A stretch of 64,000 nt of DNA from Crocodylus rhombifer. Lineage: Eukaryota; Chordata; Crocodylia; Crocodylidae. The position numbers were made by a program, and so were the translations under genes. The notes beneath the pieces were generated by a model. It was not told the origin of the DNA, ran no database searches, and saw only the letters and a list, made by a program, of their open reading frames with translations. Within the stretch, counting starts at the first letter, position 1; every line of letters starts with the position of its first letter. The stretch lies in assembly GCA_038503035.1 (NCBI GenBank), contig JAVSML010000959.1, forward strand, positions 1 through 64,000, given 5' to 3'. Positions 1 through 11,889 of the stretch are shown here, in pieces.

Positions 1-119
1 CTTTCTTCAGCTATCAGGTGGTGCAATGCTGGCCAGTAGGTACAAGCGATCCTTCGTTGGCTCTGGACAGCCTGTTATTTCCTGGCAGCTGTTGTTTTGA
101 ACTGGGTCTAGCTTCTTGG

Positions 120-595
120 CATGCACTGATCCTTCGCACACTGGACATGCATACCCTGCAGGGGCGTTCCCTCCGCCTCTCCTCCCCCGTCCTGTCCCCC
201 AGTCATCGAGCCATCTTCATTGCCCTCCACTGGAGTCTCTCTGATTTGTCCACATCCTTTCTGTAGTGGGGGCCAAAACTGGACACAGGACTCCAGATGA
301 GGCCTCCCCAGTGCTGTGAAGAGGGAAGAATCACTGCCCTCGATCTGCTGCCAGCATGTACCAGTGCAGCCCAGGATGCTGATCGCCTTCCTGGCACCAA
401 GGGCGCACTGCTGGCTCCTGTTCACCTCCTTGTCCCCTGTCCCCCCAGGGCCTCTTCTACAGAGCCGCTGCCCAGCCCCTCGATCCCGGCTTGCACTGGT
501 GCAGGGGATTGCTCCCTCCTGACTGCAAGACTTTGCACTTGTCCTTGTTGTTTTGGTCCAATCCTCCAACCTGTCTAGGTGGCTGAATCCTAGCC
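120..595 (-). mobile_element. CR1 LINE fragment, antisense
   Basis: Reading the minus strand, 'ALGRPHLESCVQFWPPLQKG' matches the CR1 reverse-transcriptase C-terminal block (usually RPQLEYCVQVWAPHFRKD). The plus strand shows the familiar antisense wording 'cacatcctttctgtagtgggggccaaaactggacacaggactccag'. Heavily decayed, with frameshifts; the 5' end is lost. Confidence 0.75.
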
Positions 596-732
596 TGACC
601 CTGCAGTGTATCTAGTACCTCCCCCGCCCCAATCTTCTATTATCTCCTCCCCAGTGCAGGATGGGGAAGAGGATTGTCTGCAGTTCTGTGAGGGGGAGCA
701 TGGAAAGAGAAAACTAGGTTTCTTTGTTCTAT

Positions 733-920
733 GAAACACCAGGATTTCTTAGGGTGATTTCTTTTTATTAGACCAACTCGACAGATGGGATAAAGCTAGA
801 CAGGATTTCAAATGCAAAACATTCTTCATCCGGTTTCTGGACAAATATTTTGCATTCAAAAGTTTACCCCAGCTACACTGTTGGACAAATAAGAGATCAC
901 CCTAAGAAATCTTGTGTTTC
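733..920. repeat. Fold-back (palindromic) repeat element
   Basis: The arm 733-777 (gaaacaccaggatttcttaggg...ttattagaccaac) is repeated inverted at 880-920, and the inner segments (about 783-820 and 848-878, sharing 'ttcaaatgcaaaa') are also complementary. The whole 188 bp therefore folds into one long imperfect hairpin. The arm sequence belongs to a dispersed family seen also at 17325, 29634, 34190, 46905 and 56655. Confidence 0.75.
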
Positions 921-1084
921 TTGAACGTCCTCCTTGCACTTCTGGTTCTTTTCTGTGAAATTCATCTTCTGCCGGCAGAGGGCACCAGCTGATCCCTTTT
1001 CCATGACACTGAGACAGAAAAGTGGCTTTAAGACCTAATGCAAAACCCACATAAAGTCTCAGGTTGACTTCAATGAGCTCTGGA

Positions 1085-1712
1085 GCGGATCAGGCCCTAC
1101 ACAACCAGTTCCTAGAGCTCTGGGACAGCATCGGGTCCTTCCTATTCGTGGTGCTCTGGCCAGGTGCGGGATGACTGGAAGAGGGCCAATGTGGTCCCCA
1201 TTTTCAAAAAAGGGAGGACCCGGGCAACTATAGGCCCATTAGTTTAACTCTGATCCTGGGGAAGCTCTGTGTGAAGATTATCCAGGAGCACGTCTGTGAT
1301 GGGCCAGCAGCGGGGATGATGCTCTGGGGCACCAGCACGGTTTCATTCGGGGCTGGTCCTGTCAGACCAACCTGGTGGCCTTCTGCAACCAGGTCACAAA
1401 ATCACTGGATGCAGGTGTCGTGGTGGACGTAGTCTTTCTGGACTTCAGGAAGGCCTTTGACACTGTCTCCCACCCCATTCTCCTTAAAAAGCTAGGTGCC
1501 TGTGGCACTGATGCCTACACAGTCAGATGGGCTGCAGATTGGCTGAGGGGTCGCACTGAGAGAGTGGTGGTCATGTTCGACTTGGAGGGATGTGGGCAGT
1601 GGGGCCCCCCCGGGCTCGGTCCTCGGGCCCACACCGTTCAACATCTTCATCAGTGACTTGCACGAGGGGGTAAAAAGCACCCTGGTCAAATTTGCAGACA
1701 ACACCAAGATCT
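1085..1712 (+). mobile_element. CR1 LINE, sense copy, left part
   Basis: Reverse-transcriptase fragment: 'SLDAGVVVDVVFLDFRKAFD' then 'TVSHPILLKKL' (ORF 1375-1656). The catalytic motif region reads FADN (second Asp replaced by Asn) and there are frameshifts, so it is dead. The copy stops abruptly at 1712 where an antisense CR1 begins, and resumes at 2808. Confidence 0.88.
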
Positions 1713-2807
1713 CATAGATTTCATAGACATTCGGGCTGGAAGGGACCTCAGAAGGTGACAGAGTCCAGCCCCCCGCCCGAGGGGCAGGAAGTCACAGGAC
1801 CCCAGCAAGATAAGCATCCAATTTACTCCTGAAGGTGTTCAATGTAGGTGCTTGAACCACCTCCGCTGGCAGACTGCTCCAGACCTCAGGGGCTCGGACA
1901 GTAAAGAAATTCTTCCTTATGTCCAGCCTGAAGCGGTCTTGCAGGAGTTTGTGACCGTTCGACCTCGTCATCCCTTGGGGCGCTCTGGTGAACAGACGTT
2001 CCCCCAGATCCTGGTGGTCACCCCTGAGAAACTTATAGGTGGCCATCAGATCACCCGAGCCTGCGCTTTTCCAGGCTAAAGAGTCCCGTGGCTCTCAGCC
2101 TCTCATCGTAAGATCTGTTTTCCTGACCTCTGATCATGCGCGTGGCTCTCCTCTGCACCCTCTCAAGCTTCTCCACATCCTTTTTGAATTGTGGAGCCCA
2201 AAACTGGACGCAGTACTCCAGCTGCGGCCTCCCCAAGGCCGAGTACAAGGGGAGAATGACATCCCGGGATTTGCTCGAGAAGCATCTATGGATGCACGCC
2301 AGCATTTTGGTCGCTTTATTAGCCGCAGCATCGCATTGCAGGCTCATGTTCATCTTGTGGTCAGTGATGACCCCCAAGTCTCTTTCTTCTGTAGTGCTAT
2401 ACCAACGTAGCACTGCCGAGCCTGTAAGGATGCTGCAGGTTTTTCCTCCCAAGGTGGAGAACCTTGCATTTTTCGTTGTTAAACACCATGAGGTTCTCGT
2501 CTGCCCATTTGCTGAGCTTGTCCAGGTCAGCCTGGATCACCCGCCTGTCTTCTGGCGTGGATGCTTTGCCCCAAAGTTTGGTGTCATCGCCGAACTTGGC
2601 CAGTCCGCTCCTGACTCCAATGTCCACATTGTTAATGAAGATGTTGAACAGCATGGGTCCCAGGACAGAGCCTTGAGGGACCCCACTGGTCACAGGGCAC
2701 CACGATGAGTGACTGCCATCAATGACAACCCTCTGGGTCTGACCACGGAGCCAATTTCCCAGCCAGCAAATTGTGGTGGACCCAAGGCCACAGTTGGCCA
2801 GTCTTGC
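1713..2807 (-). mobile_element. Antisense CR1 inserted into the sense CR1
   Basis: Begins with the antisense CR1 3' end (catagatttcatagacattcgggctggaagggacct) and extends into the RT domain, ending in the 'KKLGNCG' equivalent near 2800. Minus-strand frames 2051-2452 and 2397-2945 show the RT palm with FGDD in place of FADD, and the 'RPQLEYCVQFWAPQFKKD' block. 5'-truncated. A short duplicated 'atct' flanks it. Confidence 0.88.
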
Positions 2808-3443
2808 CATCTGGGGTGAGGTGGGCATGCTAGAAGGGTGGGACAGGGTACAGCTTGACATAGACAGGTTACAGGGGTGGGCAGATGAGAACAGGATGGG
2901 ATTCATCACAGACAAGTACAAGGTGATGCACCTGGGGAGGAACAACCAGCACCATACCTACAGGCTGGGAACTCCCATCTCATCAGGGCAGAGGCAGAAA
3001 AAGATCTTGGAGTCATCACAGATGCCAAGATGAACGTGGGCCGGCAATGTGGGGACGCAGTCAGGAAGGCCAACCGCACCTTGTCCTGCATCCACAGATG
3101 CATCTCGAGCAGGTCCAGGGAGGTGATCCTCCCCCTCTATGCGGCACTGGTCAGGCCGCAGCTGGAGTACTGCGTCCAGGTCTGGGCACCACACTGCAGG
3201 AGGGATGGGGACAGCATGGGGAGGGTCCAGAGGAGGCCACTCACATGGTCAGGGGCAGCAGGGCAGGCCCTACAAGGAGAGGCGACGGGACCTGAACCTG
3301 TTCAGCCTCCACATGAGAAGGCTGAGGGGGATCTAGTGGCCATCTATAAATTTACCAGGGGGGCGAGTGTTTTCTCCTGCCCGGGGCAGCGGGTCGGGTT
3401 TGATGATCTACTTCGGCCCCTTCCAACCCTACAGCTATGAATC
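2808..3443 (+). mobile_element. CR1 LINE, sense copy, right part
   Basis: Continues exactly where the copy at 1085-1712 broke off: the left part ends FADNTKI and this part resumes WGEVGMLEGWDRVQLDIDRL, then 'GWADENRMGFITDKYKVMHL'. It reaches the CR1 3' tail 'cggccccttccaaccctacagctatgaatct' at about 3443. Frameshifts are present near 2990 and 3200. Confidence 0.87.
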
Positions 3444-3484
3444 TACCTGCAGGGTTGTCTGTGTAGTTTTAGGCAGTTATAGGT

Positions 3485-3605
3485 CAGGCAAAAATTTGTC
3501 TGGGATGGTTTAAAGAGAGATGATCCTGCCTCAGGCAGGGGGTGTGAATTAAGTGGCCTGTGCAGGTCCCTTTTAGCCCAACCTTTCCATGATTCTGTGA
3601 TTTGA
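3485..3605 (+). mobile_element. CR1 3'-end fragment
   Basis: 'gatgatcctgcctcaggcagggggtg...gcaggtcccttttagcccaacctttccatgattctgtgat' is a CR1 3' UTR/tail, truncated to about 120 bp. Confidence 0.7.
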
Positions 3606-3949
3606 AGCTATCTGGGGTTGGCCTGCTGCATCTAATGGGTGAAAGAAAGAAGTGGGGAGTTACACACTATTTAGATTGACCACACTCCCCAGACGCATAA
3701 AAGAAGCTTTAACAGAAGAAGAATGATAAGTAATTAGTATAGTAATACACAGAATTATAACTAATGCTGGTCAGAATTATAATTAATGCCGCATCCAACA
3801 AATCTACTACACGGGTTTTTTTACTTGATCAAAGGTCTAGTTGACAAAGGCAAGCGTGTTGTTCCCGTAGCTACTGTTCTCCAGGGCACTTGGGTTATTC
3901 CTGAAAACAAAATCTGCACAATATGGAACTGGCAAAAAGTAACTTAGAT

Positions 3950-4161
3950 CGGGGTGTCAAACTCCTCCGATCTGCAGGCCGGGTCCAGAGCACAGTGGCA
4001 ACCACAGCCTGGATCTGGTGCGCAGAGTTTTGTCATCTGTACCATGAGGCTAGAAATTTTGACAGAGACGGCATTAATTGCAATGGCTTGTCCCACTGCC
4101 AGATTTCCAGTCCTGCAGGCCCGATGATACGGCTCCACGGACCAGATCTTTGACACCCCTG
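3950..4161. mobile_element. Non-autonomous hAT-like element
   Basis: Terminal inverted repeats CGGGGTGTCAAACTC (3950) and, inverted at the right end, CAGGGGTGTCAAAGATC (4161). Length 212 bp, no coding capacity. The 8-bp flanks are poorly matched. Confidence 0.7.
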
Positions 4162-5370
4162 CATCTGATGGATCAAAAACTGGCTCCTTGATCTCATTGC
4201 ACTTGGTAACGGGGCGACATCGGTGCATGTTCTAACCCAGTCCCCTGGGGCTGGCTTCCTGGCCTGATCCTATTCGATAGTTTTAGCAGAGATCTGGATA
4301 ATATAAAATCTTTCCTGTAAAGTCTACAGATTGTGAAAAATCTGGCAGAATGAGGAGGCCGGGTGATTTATAGATTAATTCACCGCTTGATTAAAGAGTG
4401 CCAACCCGTCACAAGAGGGTACAGATGAACGCAAGGAAATCCAGCTGGGAAGCAGGCGTGCGGACAGTCCCCATGGGCTGGTAGCTCTGTCTTGGAAAGC
4501 AGGGGCTGGGAAAGAAAGGTCAGGAAGACACTTTTTTTTTCAGTGACACGTACATCTTGCTTTCTCAGAAGGTGAAAAGAGGGATTGGTCAAAGCTGAAG
4601 AAAGGCACTGGACAGAGTGGCCAAGTCCTCTGTGATGGTGCAGAAGATCCTCTTTCCTAGAAGTTTAGCTGGTGAGCACAACTTACAGGATCAGGGCCAA
4701 ATTGGTCATAGATTTGGGGGCAGGAAGGCACGTTCCCCTAGGGCCAGGGGACCGCTGAAGGTTTTGCTTTCCTTCGCCAGAAACGACAGTGGCACAGCTA
4801 CGACATATCACTTGGGCATCTGAAGGAAAATAGGATTTAGGCCTGAGTCTTCATGTTTCTCCTTTTTCCCCCGTCAGTTGTTTCCTGATGAAATCTGTCT
4901 AGCAATTTGACTCGTGCCATCTCTGCCCATTAGGAGGGCTAGAAGAAGTTGCCTAGGCCCCAGGTTTAGGCTTTGTTCCTGTGAAGTGAGGGTAGGGATG
5001 GGAATGTGTTTAATGATGAGTTTTGGATTCCCAAACCCAGCAACACTCGGCCAGGACCAGAAAGTGACACTGAGCACACGACCAGACTTTTTCACTCTCC
5101 TGGATAAGGGTGAGACATGAGCAATGGGTAGAGACTGATTCTGTGACCAGAGCCAGCCGTTCCCCTTAGTTATGCTACTGGTCCACAGTGCAAGAGTTGG
5201 CCTGTGTAGACCCCACTGAACAATCCTGGCCATAAAACTTTATTCATATTTAAAATGAATAACATAAGCCTGAAATTGCTTGATTCAGAGAATAAATGTT
5301 CTTCCGTTGCATTTCCTGCATGCATCTGCACATGTATTTTAATAAGCAGCAATTGACTCCGATGCATATT
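4162..5370. other. Gap: no gene or clear repeat seen
   Basis: Mixed-composition DNA without a conserved-looking open frame. Open frames here (up to 119 codons) have no recognisable family motif. 5371-5660 is more GC-rich and may be old repeat. Confidence 0.5.
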
Positions 5371-5717
5371 GCATCAGAGTTTATTGCTCCTGCGAGTCAA
5401 CGGTCACGCGGGGCTGCAGCACGTTGAGCTGGGTTGGAGCACGTCACAGTACACTGAGCCTGGGACTGCTTTGACCCAGCGCAATGTGCTGCGGAGAGGC
5501 TGGTGGCGGCATGAGTTTGCTTCAATGTGGGGCTAGCCGGCAGACCGCCCTCGCACTAGGGCACCATTGTGCCACAGTCGGTTCCAGCAGCACCTACATG
5601 TGTGCTGCTGCACAAAAAAATTCAGCAGCAGGATAGTACTTGTGTTACTAGTACTAACCTGTTGCAGAGTTTATTAATTGGTTTCTGTGGCCTAAAATGG
5701 TCACACGTGTAGATGCT

Positions 5718-5765
5718 GAGATGTTTGCTGCAGAGCTAATTGGGCAGCTCCGCAGTAAACATCTC
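5718..5765. repeat. Perfectly placed 20-bp stem hairpin
   Basis: gagatgtttgctgcagagct (5718-5737) and its inverted copy with two differences (5746-5765) surround the 8-base loop aattgggc. Probably part of a small inverted-repeat element; no flanking T-run that would suggest an RNA terminator. Confidence 0.7.
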
Positions 5766-5968
5766 ATGTAAACTCACCCACAATAATCAAAATTAGACTA
5801 TGCCAAATGCAACAACTAAAAGTAACATACTGTATCATGTGACTTAGCTTCTCTCCTCTAGATGCATCTCTCCCATCACATACTTGTAGCCCATGGAAAT
5901 GCTGGGCCTGCTAGCATGCAGTCCAGAGGGAAGAGAGTTTTTCCTGAGTGCAAAAGTTGTATCCAGAT

Positions 5969-6245
5969 CAGTGATTCTCAGTCACGGTGCCATGGGACGC
6001 TTTCAAGGGTGCAGTGGGGTGCTATGCAATGGGTAGATATGCAAGCACCTATGCCTAATTCACAGGATGCACCAAGAGATTAAAATAGGAAGCCAGAGTG
6101 TCACAAACATCCTGCTGTCATCTTTTGGAGCTCTTTGCATTAGGAGGATTCCTCTGTGATTTCTCCGTAGCCAAGAAACAAGTGACGGCTCAGAGCTGAC
6201 GTTTTCTTAGGGGGACCTGGAGTCTAAGAAAGTTGAGAGCCACTG
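5969..6245. mobile_element. Non-autonomous hAT-like element
   Basis: Left end CAGTGATTCTCAGTCACGG; right end, inverted, CAGTGGCTCTCAACTTTC. Length 277 bp. The ends are of the hAT CAGTGGTTCTCAACC class. No ORF. Confidence 0.7.
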
Positions 6246-7029
6246 ACCTAAGTTGTGGGAGCACCTCTTTATGTATGAAGACAACAGGACGCAGATTTTC
6301 AGGTTTTTATCTTGATCCTTGGTACGCTTGGTGTTCTTTCCTTAAAGTGCCAGCTCTTGGACTCCTGTGATTGAAATGAGGATCCCAGGTTTTTCACTTT
6401 TGGAATGAGTACATTCCTTCCCCATGGGGTTGCAGAGAAAATGTGACCATGAATGAGTCAAATACCAGAAGGCAATTAAAAAACAAAATCCCAAATTTAA
6501 TTAAAAAAAAAAATTACATAAATTTTGGACCATCTTGCAATTTGTAGAGGCCTTGTTGATGTTTTTTGAATGCTTACAGGTAGCGATACTGAGAATTCAC
6601 TTTTACTGTCTCTCTGAAACAAGGCAACAGTGCTTCTTTTGGACAAGGTCTTGCACAAAGGCTTGTACCTGTACTTAGGGACAATAAAATGCCCATGACC
6701 CTACTGCTATTGCTTTTTAGCACAATTATGCCTTGCTGAGTTGCACACGTGTTGCAGCACATCCAAGTGCAAATGCTGTCCCTAAAGCCCAAGGGCAATT
6801 AATTCAAATCCCTGCCACAGGTGACTTGCCTACTAAACTGTCTGTGAGCGCACAGTATAGGTATGTGCTGCTAACGCCAGCACAAGGAGCTGGAAATGGG
6901 TATGCTGTGTATTGGGGATTTCCTATGCTTTTCTGGTTGCTGCATGGGCCTGGGGGGGAATATGCCCTGAATTTTCTGCTACATGAGTCAGGATTTTTTC
7001 CCCCACCTTCCTCAGAGGCATTGGGTGCT

Positions 7030-7450
7030 GGCTGCAGCCCAGGCTGGGGATTTTGCCTGGGCTGTGCCAGTTTCTGCTGGGACTCAACCCCGGAGGTTCC
7101 TGGCTAAAAGGTCTTGTCCCTTCCCTTAGTGTCAGGCAGATCCCTATGTTGGGGTCAGGAAGGAAGGGGTTGCCTTCATCTGTAGCATGAGGCATGGCCT
7201 CTCCCTGGGATCTCTTCAGCGTATATTAACCTTTTTGCAGAAGCAGGACGTTGGCTGCCGTGGCCCCCCTGCGTTGCTTGGGGCAGGTTTGGGTGCGATG
7301 TCTGGTGTTGTGTTGAGGCTGGCAGTAATTTTACCAAGGGGCTTGGTTATGGATTTTATCGAATGGTTTGGACGGCGATGATTCTGCCTCCGGCAGGGGT
7401 TGGACTAGCTGATCTCTGCAGGTCCCTTCCAGCCCCACTTCTCTCCCATT
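7030..7450 (+). repeat. CR1/L2-like 3' UTR repeat, copy 1
   Basis: Shares about 420 bp of colinear sequence with 20878-21320: 'gcagcccaggctggggattttg', 'ggttcctggct', 'ggtcaggaaggaa', 'gcaggacgttggctgc', ending 'gcaggtcccttccagcccc'. The tail is CR1-type, so this is probably the 3' UTR of a CR1 subfamily. No coding part remains. Confidence 0.7.
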
Positions 7451-8800
7451 GCTCTGACATCAGCCCCCGAGGGAAGCTGAGCTGACGCAACGGGGGGCCG
7501 GCAGGGTCGATGCATGCCAGGCTGAGGCTGGGCTGAGCCGCTGCGGAGCAGGGCGGCTGGTGTACGGCACAGGCCCATGAGCGCTGAGCCCTGGGTGCAG
7601 GGATGAGGAGCCCTGCTGAGGCGGATAGAGCAGCTCACGCACCCCAGCGCTCGTGTGCAGCCAGCTGAGGACATCTCGGAGAGAGGAAGGGGCCCTTTGT
7701 ACCTCTCTGAGCCGCCTGGCCTGGGCTCCTGCCCCGCAGAGTAGTTTTCTTTCTCAGGATGGGCACTCTGCACCTCTGTCCAGTCATAGCTCCTGCACCA
7801 CGGCAATGCCAGGCTAGGCAGGACTGGAAAGGAAAAGTGTGCCGGCGTGTGGGGTGCCACGGGGCAGGCGCTAGTGGGGCTGACGGGCTGGAGCAGTGTC
7901 AGAGGAGGCTGAGTGGCATAGGGAGCACAGGCTCAGGAGGGAGGGATGGAAAGAAGGGGGGTGAGGTTTGTACTATGGGGAAGGTGGGGGCCTTCCTCTG
8001 CAAAGCATCCCCGCCCCCTGAGCAGGAGCTGCCACTGTGCCTGGGAGGGACCCGGGCTGCGCTGGCCAGGATGGTGCAGGGCACTGCTGCACTGGAGCTG
8101 GAACCGTGTTAGGGGAGGGGGGTTATTGCCAGAAGTGGGGAAGGGGCGTCCTGGGCTGCTGGGAAACATTTCCTTCAAAAAAGCAAGGCCCCCAAACATT
8201 GTTAACGCAGAAGGAAGGTTGCTCTGCACCACTCGGCAGCCTTCCCCAGACGGGATGTGGTTCACACTAAACCACCAGCCCTCAGGAAGTACAAAGTGCT
8301 GCCTGAATTACAGCAGGATGTGAGCCTGGAGGCGGCACAAGCTGCTTTTCGAGGCGGCTGGAGCTCCCGTTGCAGTCCGCAGACAGACAGACGGCAGTCT
8401 GGGCTGGCTGGAGGGGTTGAGGGAGGAAGGCAGCGAGTCCCTGAGGGCGCACGAAGCCTGGCAATTGCAAAACCCCTTCTGCAGGGAAGATTGGAGGCAC
8501 CAGGCAGAGCCCACGGGGAACCCGCTGGTCTCGTTCCTCCACCTGAGCCTGCTCACGGGCATCCTCTCTTGCACACGCATGCGCCCAGTCTGCCGACAGA
8601 CAGACACTCTAGGCAACCCCCTGCATTCAGCTCTGTAAAGGATATGTAAGCATAACCCACTTAGGAGGTCGTACCGTGGACGTGTCTGTGCTGATCTGTG
8701 CCAGGTCACACCTTTTGGGCTGCAGGTCCTAGGCTCAGTCTGTGGCACGCTGGGCAGGAGAGCAGCTTTTACACCAGCAGTGTCCATGACGGGAGACAGA

Positions 8801-8880
8801 ATCATAGGCAAGTCGGGCGGCAGGGCCCTCGGGAGGTCGCATCTGGCCCAACTTCCTGCTCAAGGCAGGATCATCCCTCC
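8801..8880 (-). mobile_element. CR1 3'-end fragment, antisense
   Basis: 'gaatcataggcaagtcgggcggcagggccctcgggaggtcg...ctcaaggcaggatcatcc' is the antisense CR1 tail (canonical: aatcatagaagtagggctggaagggacct). Confidence 0.65.
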
Positions 8881-8886
8881 CTACTT

Positions 8887-9312
8887 CGGTGATTCTCAGC
8901 CAGGTGTTGCAGCACCCTGGGGTGCCACCTAACTCTGAATACTTTTAAGAAATGCTTGGATGCTTTTCTTGCTGGGGTGATCCGACCCCCACTGACTTCC
9001 TGCCCCTTGGGCGGCGGGCTAGACCTGAAGATCTTGCAAGGTCCCTCCCAGCCCTAATGTCTATGAGATCCTTGCAAGGGTGCCACTGTTAGGTGGGCAA
9101 ACACAATTCGTAAGGTAAACCCAGCGGTTTCAAATAGAGCGCTAAAAACATTCTGGCCTGCTGCGACTTTCGGAGTGCTTTGCACCGGAGGAATCGGTCC
9201 AGGTTTTTTCCTGCAGTCAAAAAGGGAGTGAAAACAAAGAGCTGGGATTTTCCAAGGGGGATCTCGAGTCTAACAAGGGGTGCCTTGAGTCTGAAAAGGT
9301 TGAAAACCCCAG
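8887..9312. mobile_element. hAT-like element split by a CR1 tail
   Basis: Left end CGGTGATTCTCAGCC; right end, inverted, GGGGTTTTCAACCTTTTC. Interrupted at 8928-9068 by a CR1 3' end; 'gggtgccac' occurs on both sides of the interruption (about 8919 and 9077), compatible with a target duplication. Confidence 0.55.
8928..9068 (+). mobile_element. CR1 3'-end insertion
   Basis: 'aagaaatgcttggatgcttttcttgctggggtgatccgaccccc...aaggtccctcccagccctaatgtctatgagatc' is the sense CR1 3' end, 5'-truncated to about 140 bp. Confidence 0.8.
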
Positions 9313-9499
9313 ATCTAAACCATCTGAGGCAAACATTTGTTTCACCTGCTCCGGAGCATTTCCCCGGATGGAGATTCACAGCTTCTCCAGAAACCTCCCA
9401 GCCTGGAAAACCACTCTCCCAACCTCAGTTGCCCTTTCTGCAATGTAAGGTCACTGCTCCTCGTCCGCTCCCCTCTATGCATCGGAGTACGGTCTAGCT

Positions 9500-9760
9500 C
9501 CATCCTCCACGCTGTTTCCCTTCAGGTATTTTCTGCGTGTAATCAAAGCCCCCCTCAGCCTTCTCTTCTCTAAGTAATCCCAGTTCTTTCAGCCTTGCCC
9601 CATAAATCCCGTTTCTCAGATTTCTAACCATTTTTGTCTTCTCCTTGGGGCTCTGTCCAGCCCCCATTACTACAGCACAGTGTGCACGGGCTTTTTATAT
9701 AATGAAAGCATCCGGTCTGTGGTCCAGGATAGCTCTCAGCTCCTCCTGCTGCCCAGCCCC
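9500..9760 (-). mobile_element. Old CR1-clade LINE fragment, antisense
   Basis: 'atcaaagcccccctcagccttctcttctctaagtaatcccagttc' parallels the antisense CR1 at 42600 (cccccctcagccttctcttgtgaaggctg). Decayed; no frame. Confidence 0.6.
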
Positions 9761-10686
9761 TCATCCCCCCATGGGTGTCCAGGCCAGCGCGGAGCAGATT
9801 GAACCCACAATCTTCAGCCTGCCGCAGCTTGAACAAAAGAGCCAGGTAGCTGCAATGATCCGTTCTCCCCTGCATATCAGCACAGACAGGCCCCTGATAC
9901 AGTCTCCTGGGTGGGTTACACTGACATATTATTTTGCATGAGCAGGAAGGGGGGATCAAGAAACAAAACAACCTTACCGAGCCCAGGAGAGAGACGTGTG
10001 AATCCGCAGACACGCTAATGCACAGCAGACACGCACGCACGTCTGGAGGTGGGGAGACATGTTCTCGGTGTCACATGCACGGGACAGGCTGGGACTCTCC
10101 TCCACGCCTGGCACCTTGCGTCACGCCACGCTGTGCCCGCAGCCCTTTGGTGGCACGGCTGTAATGGCAGAAGAGCCCGGAGAAGCCAGGACAATCCTCG
10201 ACTGCGTCATCTCGCAGGGGACAGATGGCTGAATTAGGTGCCCCTTTGCTCCCAAGAGGCAGATTAATTCTCCTCCCGGCTGCCGCTCCAAGTCCCAGCA
10301 CCGGGACCCCTGGAGACGGGGAGCGCCCAGCGCCGAAGCCGGCCGCACGCCTGGCTGAGCAGCTCCAGGATCCGACTGTGCTGAGCTAACCCTCGTGGCA
10401 GCTGCGGTGACGATAGCCCCGGCAATTGGCCGGGCTCGCCGCCAGCTCCGGCTACTGGCCGGCTGTGTCAACAGGCCCGTGGGAAGCGGGGGAATTGGGC
10501 AGAGCCCCCGGGAGCAGCTGGCAGGCACTCTGGCATCAGTCAGTACAGGGAGCTGCAATTATTTTTCCTGGGAAAGCTGAAGGCTCGGGCTCGCGGTGCG
10601 TGATGAATCGCCGGCCGTCCTCAGCCCAGGCAGAGCGATGCAGCTCAGGCTGAAAGGGGCCTGCAGCCTCAGCAGCTGGGTGCATC

Positions 10687-10719
10687 TCCTCCTCCTCCTC
10701 CTCCTCCTCCTCCTCCTCG
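10687..10719. repeat. (CTC)n trinucleotide microsatellite
   Basis: About 11 uninterrupted ctc/tcc triplets in a GC-rich neighbourhood (10200-10760). Confidence 0.95.
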
Positions 10720-11025
10720 CCTGATGCACCCGAAGCCCTGGGAAATGCAGTTGGATGTCACTTGATGGCTAGTAGCTCCCCCAGGGATGCAGCACCAGGC
10801 AGAAGGAAAGTCTTAGGTGCTGGGCGGCAGCGCTCAGTCAGGAGTTGGTGCTTTCCCAGCAGCAAATAAACCCCTCTTGCAAACGCATTCCTGCTCAGCT
10901 CCCTGCCCCAGCTTGGGAGAAGCAGCAAACAGAGGCAGGCAGAGAGTGGGGAGAAGCTATCTAGCCATGCTCCATGTTTCACTGACAGATCTGCCTCTCC
11001 GCTCCACCCCTGCCGACTGTGGTTC

Positions 11026-11610
11026 ATGCTGAAGTTTTGGCCTGTCCCGCGGACCTGTCCTGGTTGGCGTCTAGTCATCAGCTCCGGTTCAGCGTGGCCT
11101 CCCCGTACCCCCGCCCTGCTACCTCTTCTCTCCAGCACTGTGGACAGCATTGCTACCCCGTGTACCTCATGCCCCACACTGCGACTCGGGCCTCCTTTTC
11201 TGGTCCTCCCCTCCGGGCATCATTTAAGCCTTGCCGATTCTTCCTGCATCCCATCGCTAAGGCATGGCCTTTCATCCCTGTCAGCACAGCTACAGCTTCC
11301 TTGCAGGTCATGCTACATCTTGATTACATCCGTGGCCCTAAACACCTGCAAGCTGGCCCCACTCCTATCCACCCGGACCTCTGCTGCAAGGATCAGTTCC
11401 CCTGCCCATCGCGTGGACCTTGTCATCCAGCTCTTGGCATCGCTCCACTGGCACTGCCTTCTCTATCCCAGCAAATGGAGGCAGCTTGGCTTGCCTTTTG
11501 CAGCCCTTTATCGCCTCAGTTCACCTGACCCATCCTCTCCCTTTGACTATCAACTTGACAACTCCCCTCTCCAATCAGCCCATTCATTTGTCATTTAGTT
11601 GTGTCAAATA
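11026..11610 (+). mobile_element. L2-like LINE reverse-transcriptase C-terminal remnant
   Basis: The 190-codon frame 11026-11598 contains 'SPAHRVDLVIQLLASLHWHC' followed by a 'RLSSPDPSSPFDYQL' block. This resembles the post-palm region of L2-type LINE ORF2 (typically SHITPVLRSLHWLPV...FKALHG). No catalytic core is included. The frame stays open by chance or recent decay; there is no gene context. The family call is moderate. Confidence 0.5.
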
Positions 11611-11889
11611 AGTGTCTTAATCTTCATGCTTTCTCCATGCTGAGAAGGAGTGTAGGTACCTCATTTAAAGGTTCTCCTGCTTTTGAACTTTCTTCTGCTG
11701 CGATGCCTACAAAAAACTCAGCAAAATCTTGGCCCCTGGTGCTCTGAGACCCCCACCTCCCATGCTGAGCACCACTGTCTCCTCATGGTCTTCTCTCTGC
11801 CTCTCTCTAGCCTCACGGTGCGGTCACAGCTGGGACCACCCTGGCTCCGAGAGCTCGTGGTCCAGGACCGGCGCGCCGAGCTGCTGCAG

